Shown: positions 1 to 5,594 of the stretch, one piece after another | How the letters are laid out: every line of letters begins with the position of its first letter | Position numbering within the stretch: the first letter of the stretch is position 1 | Assembly (NCBI GenBank): GCA_009923965.1 | Contig: RFSL01000057.1 | Span: 1-6,367, forward strand | DNA: 6,367 nucleotides | Source: Flavobacteriia bacterium | GTDB taxonomy: Bacteria; Bacteroidota; Bacteroidia; Flavobacteriales_D; Crocinitomicaceae | Direction of reading: 5' to 3' | The notes under the pieces: model-generated | Databases searched by the model: none | Seen by the model: the letters and a program-made list of their open reading frames with translations, nothing else | Told to the model about the DNA's origin: nothing | Position numbers and translations under genes: made by a program

Positions 1-86
1 AAGCTTGCAATAAATAAGCTTAAAAATAGAATAGAGGCTTTTACTGCAAAATTGGAAATAAATTTAGGGCTTAAAATAGTTGTCAT
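1..86 (-). CDS. Putative N-terminal fragment of a leftward secreted or membrane protein (partial)
   Basis: Reading leftward from an ATG at 86-84, the frame stays open for 28 codons to the window edge, where the gene is cut. The product begins MTTILSPKF and continues with Lys16 followed by a hydrophobic stretch (ASILFLSLFIAS, residues 17-28). That is the pattern of a signal peptide or first membrane helix. A perfect Bacteroidota-type -7 element (TATATTTG) lies on the same strand about 45 nt upstream, at 138-131, giving a plausible short leader. The function cannot be told from so few residues. The opposite strand is also open in frame 1 from 1 to a TGA at 97-99, so a C-terminal tail of a rightward gene is the alternative. 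I prefer the leftward reading because it has a start codon, a hydrophobic N-terminus and a candidate promoter. Confidence 0.4.
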   Translation of the reverse strand, partial: MTTILSPKFISNFAVKASILFLSLFIAS

Positions 87-130
87 AGTAAAAATATGAA
101 GTAATAAAAATTAATAAATCTTAGTAAAAA

Positions 131-138
131 CAAATATA
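131..138 (-). promoter_or_regulatory. Candidate Bacteroidota -7 element for the leftward gene
   Basis: Read on the minus strand this is TATATTTG, an exact match to the Bacteroidota primary-sigma -7 consensus TAnnTTTG. It would start transcription roughly at 120-127 and leave a leader of about 40 nt before the ATG at 86-84. I see no TTG or TTTG at the usual distance upstream for a -33 element. In such AT-rich DNA a single match could be chance, so this is a candidate only. Confidence 0.3.
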
Positions 139-200
139 CATAATAATTTATAATTTTTTTAGTAAATTTTAAGCTTAGCATCGTACACAATTCTTTTCCC

Positions 201-208
201 TATCTTTG
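201..208 (+). promoter_or_regulatory. Candidate Bacteroidota -7 element for the deoC operon
   Basis: TATCTTTG matches the Bacteroidota -7 consensus TAnnTTTG exactly and lies 17 nt before the deoC ATG. The predicted transcript start is around 212-216, giving a very short leader of about 10-14 nt. No good -33 TTTG or TTG is present about 17-23 nt upstream; the sequence there is around CTTAGCATCG. With the opposed element at 131-138 it makes the region look like a divergent promoter region. No operator or riboswitch-like structure is visible in 87-225, which is mostly A/T runs. Confidence 0.4.
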
Positions 209-225
209 ACTATTGATTCAACTTT

Positions 226-1140
226 ATGGAAATCAAAAGTCACAGTTCTAATAAAATTCCTGTTTCACCTTCAATTGATAAAGTTGGTGTAGAAGAGCGA
301 ATTGCTAGATTTCAATCTAGAAGTATTAAGAATGAAGCAAAAAAACAAGGTCTTAATATGGTCTTGAGCATGATTGACTTGACAACACTCGAAGGAAAAG
401 ATACCGAGGGGAAAGTGAAGCAAATGTGCTATAAAGCAATGCATTTACACGATCATTTTGAAGGCATTCCGCAGGTAGCTGCAGTTTGTGTTTATCCTTC
501 AATGGTAGCTATTGCAAAGAATGCATTAAGAAATTCTTCTGTAAAAGTAGCTTCTGTAGCAACAGGGTTCCCATCAGGGCAAACTGCTTTAGCACTTAAA
601 TTAAAAGATACAAAATTAGCAGTTGAGCAAGGAGCAGACGAAATTGACATGGTAATCTCAAGAGGAAAATTTTTAACTGGTGAATTTGCTTACGTTTTTG
701 ACGAAATTGCAGCAGTAAAAGAGGCCTGTGGAAAAGCAAGATTAAAAGTTATTTTAGAAACTGGAGAATTAGTAACTTTAGATAATGTGCGAAAAGCAAG
801 TGATATTGCAATTTATGCAGGAGCAGATTTCATAAAAACCTCTACTGGAAAAATACAACCGGCGGCAACAATGCAAGTTACTTATACAATGCTCATGGCA
901 ATTAGAGATTACTATGATGAAACAGGAATTATGGTTGGAATGAAGCCAGCTGGAGGTATTTCAACTGCAAAATTGGCACTGCATAATTTAGTAATGGTCA
1001 AAGAAATTCTTGGAACGAAATGGTTAAGTAATGAGTGGTTTCGTTTTGGAGCGAGTAGTCTTGCCAACGATGTTTTAATGCAACTAGTAAAAATAGAAAC
1101 TGGAGTATATCAATCTAATGATTACTTTTCAATTGATTAA
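226..1140 (+). CDS. deoC: Deoxyribose-phosphate aldolase, long eukaryote-like type
   Basis: This cytoplasmic class I aldolase reversibly cleaves 2-deoxy-D-ribose 5-phosphate to glyceraldehyde 3-phosphate and acetaldehyde in deoxynucleoside catabolism. The protein has 304 residues, and the TIM-barrel motifs are intact. IDLTTL contains Asp51. AAVCVYP contains Cys88. DEIDMVISRG contains Asp141, the proton-relay aspartate (E. coli Asp102). ADFIKTSTGK contains Lys204, the Schiff-base lysine (E. coli Lys167). KPAGGIST contains Lys240, the second catalytic lysine (E. coli Lys201). At about 300 residues, with an N-terminal extension of roughly 43 residues and the late block WFRFGASSLAND (271-282), it resembles human DERA more than the roughly 260-residue E. 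coli enzyme. The ATG at 226 has no Shine-Dalgarno but sits just after a -7 element. The stop is followed after one base by the ALDH gene, so the genes are probably co-transcribed. The family assignment is near certain; the physiological substrate is inferred. Confidence 0.96.
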   Translation: MEIKSHSSNKIPVSPSIDKVGVEERIARFQSRSIKNEAKKQGLNMVLSMIDLTTLEGKDTEGKVKQMCYKAMHLHDHFEGIPQVAAVCVYPSMVAIAKNALRNSSVKVASVATGFPSGQTALALKLKDTKLAVEQGADEIDMVISRGKFLTGEFAYVFDEIAAVKEACGKARLKVILETGELVTLDNVRKASDIAIYAGADFIKTSTGKIQPAATMQVTYTMLMAIRDYYDETGIMVGMKPAGGISTAKLALHNLVMVKEILGTKWLSNEWFRFGASSLANDVLMQLVKIETGVYQSNDYFSID

Positions 1141-1141
1141 T

Positions 1142-2596
1142 ATGAAAAAGGAACTGAACGACAACTGGGACTATTCTTCTTCTTTAGAAGCGATAAATCA
1201 TATTCAACTTAAAAAAAAGTACACTCTTTTCATTGATGGAAAATGGATTGCACCATCTAAAAATACATATTTTAAGACCATTAATCCTGCAAACGAAGAA
1301 ACCTTAGCGGAAATTGCATCTGCCTCAAAAGAAGATGTAGATTTGGCTGTTAAAGCTGCCCGAAAAGCATACACGAATGTATGGTCGAAAATGCCGGCTT
1401 CTGAAAGAGCAAAATACATTTACAGAATTGCTAGATTAATGCAAGAGCGTGCGCGTGAATTTGCTGTAATAGAATCTCTTGAATCTGGTAAAACTATTCG
1501 TGAATCACGTGATGTTGATATTCCCCTCGCCTGCAATCATTTTTTTTACTATGCAGGATGGGCAGATAAATTAGATTATGCTTTTCCCAATCGAAAAATT
1601 GAATCTTTAGGTGTTGCCGGGCAAATTATACCTTGGAACTTTCCTTTATTAATGGCCGCTTGGAAAATTGCTCCAGCTTTGGCTGCAGGAAATACTGTGG
1701 TTTTAAAACCTGCAGAAACTACAAGTCTAACCGCATTGAAATTAGCAGAAATTATTGAGGAATCTGGATTACCTCCTGGTGTTGTAAATATTGTTACAGG
1801 TTTTGGAGAAACAGGCGCAGCGATTGTAAATCATCCAGATATCAATAAAATTGCTTTTACTGGCTCAACAGCTGTTGGAAAAATAATCCAAAAAGCACTT
1901 GTGGGAACCTCGAAAAAAGTAACATTGGAATTGGGAGGGAAATCTGCGAATATTATCTTTGAAGATGCACCAATTGACCAAGCAGTTGAAGGAATTGTAA
2001 ACGGTATCTTCTTTAATCAAGGGCATGTTTGCTGTGCTGGATCTAGATTATACGTTCAAGAAGGAATTGCAGAAAAAGTTATCAAAAAATTAAAACAGCG
2101 CATGGAAAGTTTGTATGTGGGAGATCCTTTGGATAAAAATACAGACATCGGCGCTATTAATTCTAAGGAGCAACTTCAAACGATTGAAAAATATTTAAAA
2201 ATTGGAATGGATGAAGGAGCTGAAATGTACCAGCCAAAATGTGCTATTCCAAAAAAGGGATTCTATTGCGCTCCTACTCTATTTTTGAATGTCGCTCAGT
2301 CAAGTATAATTGCTCAAGAAGAAATTTTTGGACCTGTTTTAACCATTCAAACATTTAGAACGGTTGATGAAGTTATCCAAAAAGCGAATAATTCTCCTTT
2401 TGGATTAGCAGCTGGAGTATGGACGGATAAAGGTTCTCGAATCTTTAATCTCACAAGTAAACTTCGCGCAGGAGTAATTTGGGCAAATTGCTACAATAAA
2501 TTTGATCCAACATCCCCTTTTGGAGGATACAAAGAAAGTGGTTTTGGTAGAGAAGGTGGATTGCATGGATTGAGTGCTTATCTTAAACTAAGTTAA
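1142..2596 (+). CDS. NAD(P)-dependent aldehyde dehydrogenase, catalytic module of a split ALDH16-like enzyme
   Basis: This cytoplasmic ALDH-superfamily enzyme oxidises an aldehyde to its acid with NAD(P)+. From the ATG at 1142 it has 484 residues, a full-length ALDH. Visible motifs are PWNFP (164-168, oxyanion Asn166), the cofactor lysine Lys189 in LKPAE, FTGSTAVG (239-246), ELGGKS with general base Glu263, FNQGHVCCAGSR with nucleophile Cys297, EEIFGPV (393-399) and SPFGGYKESG (458-467). All catalytic residues are present. An upstream in-frame ATG at 1118 overlaps deoC by 23 nt. I prefer 1142 because it begins one base after the deoC stop and nothing conserved precedes it. The substrate is not shown by the sequence. 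Its place after deoC suggests acetaldehyde or a sugar-derived aldehyde. The next gene continues in the same frame after one stop codon and resembles the C-terminal half of ALDH16 proteins. Confidence 0.93.
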   Translation: MKKELNDNWDYSSSLEAINHIQLKKKYTLFIDGKWIAPSKNTYFKTINPANEETLAEIASASKEDVDLAVKAARKAYTNVWSKMPASERAKYIYRIARLMQERAREFAVIESLESGKTIRESRDVDIPLACNHFFYYAGWADKLDYAFPNRKIESLGVAGQIIPWNFPLLMAAWKIAPALAAGNTVVLKPAETTSLTALKLAEIIEESGLPPGVVNIVTGFGETGAAIVNHPDINKIAFTGSTAVGKIIQKALVGTSKKVTLELGGKSANIIFEDAPIDQAVEGIVNGIFFNQGHVCCAGSRLYVQEGIAEKVIKKLKQRMESLYVGDPLDKNTDIGAINSKEQLQTIEKYLKIGMDEGAEMYQPKCAIPKKGFYCAPTLFLNVAQSSIIAQEEIFGPVLTIQTFRTVDEVIQKANNSPFGLAAGVWTDKGSRIFNLTSKLRAGVIWANCYNKFDPTSPFGGYKESGFGREGGLHGLSAYLKLS

Positions 2597-2599
2597 ATG
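2594..2599 (+). other. In-frame TAA-ATG junction between the two ALDH modules
   Basis: The catalytic ALDH ends with TAA at 2594-2596 and the ATG of the pseudo-ALDH follows at once at 2597-2599, in the same frame. Removing this single stop would give one continuous protein of about 778 residues, close to the size of two-module ALDH16 proteins. The stop lies at the domain boundary, between SAYLKLS and MSRIEVLK. The arrangement suits terminating ribosomes restarting on the adjacent ATG. Readthrough or a sequencing error are less likely alternatives. TAA followed by A is not an obvious readthrough context, and no stimulatory hairpin is visible. Confidence 0.7.
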
Positions 2600-3478
2600 A
2601 GTAGAATAGAAGTTTTAAAAACATATAAGATTTTCATTGGTGGGCAATTTCCAAGAACAGAATCCGGAAGATACTATACACCTTTAGATTCAAACGGAAA
2701 GGCCTTGGCAAATATCTGTCTTTCTTCTCGAAAAGATGTTCGTAATGCGGTAGTCGCTGCTCGAAAAGCCTTTGGACCTTGGTCTGAACGTTCTGCATTT
2801 AACAGAGGACAAATTCTTTACCGTATTGCAGAAATGTTGGAAGGAAGACAGGCACAATTTGTAGACGAATTAATGCGTCAAGGTAGCTCAAAAGTAGCAG
2901 CTACAAATGAAGTAAATTTAAGTATTGATCGAATTGTTTATTATGCCGGATGGTGCGATAAATACAATCAAGTAGTAAGTTCTGTAAATCCTGTAAGCTC
3001 CTCGCACTTTAATTTTTCAAGTTTAGAGCCAATGGGAGTTGTGGGAGTAGTTGCTGAGCAAAGCACTTCTTTAATCGGTCTTGTATCTCATATTTTACCC
3101 GCTATTTGCGGTGGAAATTCGACGGTGGTTTTAGCTTCTGAAAAACTCCCTTTGTGCGCTGTAACTTTTAGTGAAGTTATTCATTCATCGGATGTTCCTG
3201 CAGGTGTAATAAATATCCTAACTGGATCGCCAGAAGAAATGGCGGCAACATTGGCGAGTCATATGGATGTAAATGCCCTTATTACTTCAAATTTGGAATC
3301 ACAACTTTCAAATAAATTATCCCTTCTTTCAGTTGATAATTTAAAGCGCAAATTTGATTATGAAGTGAATTGGGTTGAAAAAGACAAGCAAGCATTGCAT
3401 TATATTTCTGATTTACAAGAAATAAAAACCACTTGGCATCCAATTGAAAATGTTGGAGGTGCAAGCAGTTCTTATTAA
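2597..3478 (+). CDS. ALDH-related protein without catalytic centre, ALDH16 C-terminal-like module
   Basis: The 293-residue product is clearly related to the N-terminal half of its upstream neighbour. KTYKIFIGGQF (8-18) parallels KKYTLFIDGKW, AVVAARKAF (51-59) parallels AVKAARKAY, ILYRIAEML (73-81) parallels IYRIARLM, VYYAGWCDKYN (114-124) parallels FYYAGWADKLD, and VPAGVINILTG (200-210) parallels LPPGVVNIVTG. The functional residues are gone. PWNFP is replaced around EQSTSLIGL (154-162), the cofactor lysine becomes Ala180, FTGSTAVG becomes LITSNLES (228-235), and no ELGGK or active-site Cys domain follows. It ends in an unfamiliar tail (about 250-293, including TWHPIENVGG). This is the architecture known for the inactive C-terminal module of ALDH16, here as a separate chain. 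I infer a structural partner of the upstream ALDH. The frame is clean, with coherent conserved blocks and an ATG abutting the previous stop, so I do not call it decaying debris, though truncation of a duplicated ALDH is the alternative. Confidence 0.85.
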   Translation: MSRIEVLKTYKIFIGGQFPRTESGRYYTPLDSNGKALANICLSSRKDVRNAVVAARKAFGPWSERSAFNRGQILYRIAEMLEGRQAQFVDELMRQGSSKVAATNEVNLSIDRIVYYAGWCDKYNQVVSSVNPVSSSHFNFSSLEPMGVVGVVAEQSTSLIGLVSHILPAICGGNSTVVLASEKLPLCAVTFSEVIHSSDVPAGVINILTGSPEEMAATLASHMDVNALITSNLESQLSNKLSLLSVDNLKRKFDYEVNWVEKDKQALHYISDLQEIKTTWHPIENVGGASSSY

Positions 3479-3575
3479 TTCTTTCAAAAATCCTCTTTGT
3501 GTATTCCACATTTCATCGTTCAATACTTGTGTTAAAATTTAATGCTATTCGATGTTTTATTTCTAATTTCGTCTT
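3479..3575 (+). promoter_or_regulatory. 97-nt spacer between the ALDH and ftsX clusters; weak promoter candidates only
   Basis: The spacing suggests ftsX begins a new transcription unit, but signals are weak. TACTTGTG at 3524-3531 is one mismatch from TAnnTTTG, with a TTTG at 3496-3499 but a 24-nt spacer, slightly too long. TAATTTCG at 3564-3571 is also one mismatch away but would give an almost leaderless ftsX message. I found no G/C-rich hairpin followed by a T run that could end the upstream operon. CATCG (3514-3518) and CGATG (3550-3554) could pair, but with a loop over 30 nt. Read-through from the first cluster cannot be excluded. Confidence 0.2.
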
Positions 3576-4466
3576 ATGACAAGTAGAGCGGAAGAATATA
3601 CTAAAAAGGGCTTGAGGAGCAGTTATGCTTCTACGATTATTGGTATCTCACTTGTGCTTTTTATGATTGGCTTAGTTTTAGGTGGGGTTCTAGCGCTGCG
3701 CAGTATAGAAAAACAAGCGAAAGAAAATCTACAAGGAGATATTTTCTTTAAATCTGAACTAAATGATGCTGATATTAAGCAAATTGAACAGCAGCTTAAA
3801 TCTTGGAAAGAATTTAGTGATGTGTATTTTGTTTCTCCAGAACGCGCAATCCAAGAATTTGGTGGTGAGGGAAAATCTGAAAAAGAAATGCTTTCGCTAT
3901 TTGATGGAGAAAATCCCTTGCCAGCAACTATTGGATTTAAACCGAAAGAACAATTTGCAACAAAAACAGGGATGAATGGCATTGAGTCTAAATTGCTTGC
4001 TGAATTTTCAGAAGAAATTGATGAGGTGAATTATGATAAATCAAGTGTAGAAAATGTAAACTTAGGATTCAAACAATTTGCAATTCTTTTCCTTTCAGTT
4101 GCTCTTCTATTAATTATTATTGCTGTAGCGATGATTAATAATACCATACGTTTAGCGCTCTATTCTAAAAGATTTACAATAAAAACGATGCAGTTAGTAG
4201 GCGCAACAAGTGGGCACATTCGCAAACCATTTTTAAAGCAAGCTCTTTTTCAAGGTGTTGTTTCAGCCCTAGTTGGCTTAGCCCTTTTGTTAACACTTTT
4301 TTATGCTTTAAACAACATATTAGAAACTTTTCAAATAAGTTATACGCTAACAAGCTTCATAATCTTGATAACATCATTAATAGCAATTGGTGTTTTTATA
4401 ACCTTAATTTCAACATGGTTTGCTTTAAACAAGTATCTTCGCATGAAGTTAGATGATTTATATTAG
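3576..4466 (+). CDS. ftsX: Cell-division ABC transporter permease FtsX
   Basis: FtsX is the inner-membrane partner of the ATPase FtsE. In well-studied bacteria FtsEX acts at the division septum and controls peptidoglycan hydrolases rather than moving a solute. The 296-residue product shows the family plan: a short cytoplasmic N-terminus with basic residues, TM1 at about 20-41, an extracytoplasmic domain at about 42-166, then TM2 (168-187), TM3 (224-247) and TM4 (259-281). Directly after TM2 comes the conserved FtsX block, NNTIRLALYSKRF (188-200) followed by KTMQLVGAT (203-211), the region expected to contact the ATPase. The start at 3576 places the RAEEYTKKGLRSS segment correctly before TM1. 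No ftsE lies in this window. The next gene follows after 6 nt and encodes a DUF3098 membrane protein, an arrangement typical of Bacteroidota. Assignment rests on topology plus the post-TM2 motif. Confidence 0.92.
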   Translation: MTSRAEEYTKKGLRSSYASTIIGISLVLFMIGLVLGGVLALRSIEKQAKENLQGDIFFKSELNDADIKQIEQQLKSWKEFSDVYFVSPERAIQEFGGEGKSEKEMLSLFDGENPLPATIGFKPKEQFATKTGMNGIESKLLAEFSEEIDEVNYDKSSVENVNLGFKQFAILFLSVALLLIIIAVAMINNTIRLALYSKRFTIKTMQLVGATSGHIRKPFLKQALFQGVVSALVGLALLLTLFYALNNILETFQISYTLTSFIILITSLIAIGVFITLISTWFALNKYLRMKLDDLY

Positions 4467-4472
4467 TAGAAA

Positions 4473-4775
4473 ATGAAAGATTCAATTAAACATTTTGGAT
4501 TTAATCCTGAAAATTACAAGTTGCTATTTATTGGTTTAGCAGTAAACATCCTTGGTTATATATTAATGATTGGTGGCGGAGCAGAAAGTCTAAATGAGTT
4601 TAACGCTGATGAACTTTTTAGCACAACACGCATAACAGTTGCCCCAATTCTAATTGTCCTTGGCTACGGTATCATCTTATATTCTGTGATGAAGAAAAGC
4701 AAAAACTCAGCTGTAAAAGTTTCTACTATTTCAGAAGATCCAAAAACGGAAGACAAGAACCCAAAGAAAAAATAA
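4473..4775 (+). CDS. Small two-helix membrane protein of the DUF3098 family
   Basis: The function is unknown. The 100-residue product starts with a short segment containing FGFNPENYK (8-16), then TM1 at about 17-35 ending in the glycine-rich GYILMIGGG (28-36). A short acidic loop follows (ESLNEFNADELFS, 38-50), then the family hallmark RITVAP (53-58) leading into TM2 at about 56-73. The tail from 74 on is highly charged and lysine-rich (ending EDKNPKKK) and probably cytoplasmic. Both the RITVAP motif and the position between ftsX and uppP fit DUF3098, a family I know from Bacteroidota genomes in this context. Spacers of 6 nt upstream and 9 nt downstream indicate co-transcription. From context I infer a role in envelope assembly or an accessory role to UppP or FtsX; nothing in the sequence shows a catalytic site. 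Confidence 0.88.
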   Translation: MKDSIKHFGFNPENYKLLFIGLAVNILGYILMIGGGAESLNEFNADELFSTTRITVAPILIVLGYGIILYSVMKKSKNSAVKVSTISEDPKTEDKNPKKK

Positions 4776-4784
4776 ACAAGAAAG

Positions 4785-5594
4785 ATGGACTTTCTTGAAG
4801 CGATCATTCTTGCAGTTATTGAGGGATTAACAGAGTTTTTACCAGTATCCTCTACTGCACACATGATTTTTGCAAGTGCAATCAGCCATAATGAAGCCGA
4901 CGAATTTGTCAAAATGTTTCAGGTATCTATTCAGTTTGGCGCAATTTTATCCGTTGTATTTCTTTTTTGGAAAAAGTTCTTCGATTTTAAAACGTATACT
5001 TTTTATTTAAAACTTGGCTTAGCTGTAATTCCTGCCTTAGTTCTAGGAAAGTTATTTGATGATAAAATTGAAGCGGTTTTAGAAAAACCAGTGCCAATTG
5101 CACTTGTCCTTATACTTGGAGGAATCGTGCTTGTTTTTATTGACAGGTTGTTTAAAAATTCAGAAATAAATAAGGAAGAAGAGGTTACAGTGAAAAAAGC
5201 AATTGTAATCGGATTCTGGCAATGCTTAGCTATGATGCCTGGAACAAGTCGCTCAGCAGCATCTATTATTGGAGGAATGCAACAAGGATTAACGCGAAAA
5301 ATGGCGGCAGAATTTAGCTTTCTTTTAGCAGTTCCAACAATGCTAGCGGTTACGCTTTATTCCATTTTCTTGAAAGATTGGAATTATAAGGGCTTGGAAC
5401 AAAAAGGATATGAAATGATTCTTTCAAGCAACCACAACCTCATTGTTTTTATTCTTGGAAATATAATTGCTTTTGTTGTTGCCGCTTTTGCTATTAAATT
5501 TTTTATTGGCTTTCTAGAAAAATATGGTTTCAAAATTTGGGGCTATTACCGCATAATTGTGGGCTTTGTCTTGTTACTTTATTTTTCTTTGTAA
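4785..5594 (+). CDS. uppP: Undecaprenyl-diphosphate phosphatase (UppP/BacA family)
   Basis: This integral membrane enzyme removes a phosphate from undecaprenyl diphosphate, regenerating the lipid carrier used for peptidoglycan and surface polysaccharides; overproduction in other bacteria gives bacitracin resistance. The 269-residue product is of normal length with about eight hydrophobic segments. Motif 1 is EGLTEFLPVSSTAH (13-26), with Glu13, Glu17 and His26 matching E. coli Glu17, Glu21 and His30. Motif 2 is PGTSRSAAS (152-160), with Arg156 matching E. coli Arg174. EFSFLLAVP (176-184) is also conserved. Two motif positions depart from the E. coli residues: Ala25 for Gly in SSTGH, and Ser160 for Thr at the end of motif 2. 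All charged catalytic residues remain, so it is probably active. The start is 9 nt after the DUF3098 gene, and the stop overlaps the truB start by one base (TAATG). Confidence 0.96.
   Translation: MDFLEAIILAVIEGLTEFLPVSSTAHMIFASAISHNEADEFVKMFQVSIQFGAILSVVFLFWKKFFDFKTYTFYLKLGLAVIPALVLGKLFDDKIEAVLEKPVPIALVLILGGIVLVFIDRLFKNSEINKEEEVTVKKAIVIGFWQCLAMMPGTSRSAASIIGGMQQGLTRKMAAEFSFLLAVPTMLAVTLYSIFLKDWNYKGLEQKGYEMILSSNHNLIVFILGNIIAFVVAAFAIKFFIGFLEKYGFKIWGYYRIIVGFVLLLYFSL

Noticed and set aside
1..99. Plus-strand open frame ending in TGA at 97-99, possibly the tail of a rightward gene
   Set aside because: It is only 32 codons, has no visible motif and competes with a minus-strand frame that has a start, signal-like N-terminus and candidate promoter. 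It is kept only as an alternative.
15..177. 11-bp inverted repeat TAAGCTTAAAA (15-25) and TTTTAAGCTTA (167-177), and three AAGCTT sites including one at position 1
   Set aside because: The core is itself a palindrome in A/T-rich DNA, so a chance match is likely. The restriction site at the edge may reflect cloning or be coincidence.
1118..1141. Upstream in-frame ATG for the catalytic ALDH, overlapping the end of deoC
   Set aside because: It adds only eight residues with no family support. The ATG at 1142, one base after the deoC stop, is the better start.
2597..3478. Calling the short ALDH a pseudogene
   Set aside because: The frame is intact, starts cleanly at the preceding stop, keeps conserved fold blocks and matches the known degenerate module of ALDH16, so a functional non-catalytic protein is more likely.
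3623..3982. 119-codon open frame on the minus strand within ftsX
   Set aside because: It lies wholly inside a well-supported ftsX, shows no recognisable domain and is best explained as a shadow frame. The same applies to the minus-strand frames at 1204-1419, 3282-3509, 4664-4912 and 5530-5823 and the plus-strand frame at 3763-3975.
5537..5593. Longer TruB N-terminus inside uppP
   Set aside because: The extra 19 residues overlap uppP and are not part of the TruB fold; the start at 5594 gives the normal N-terminus.
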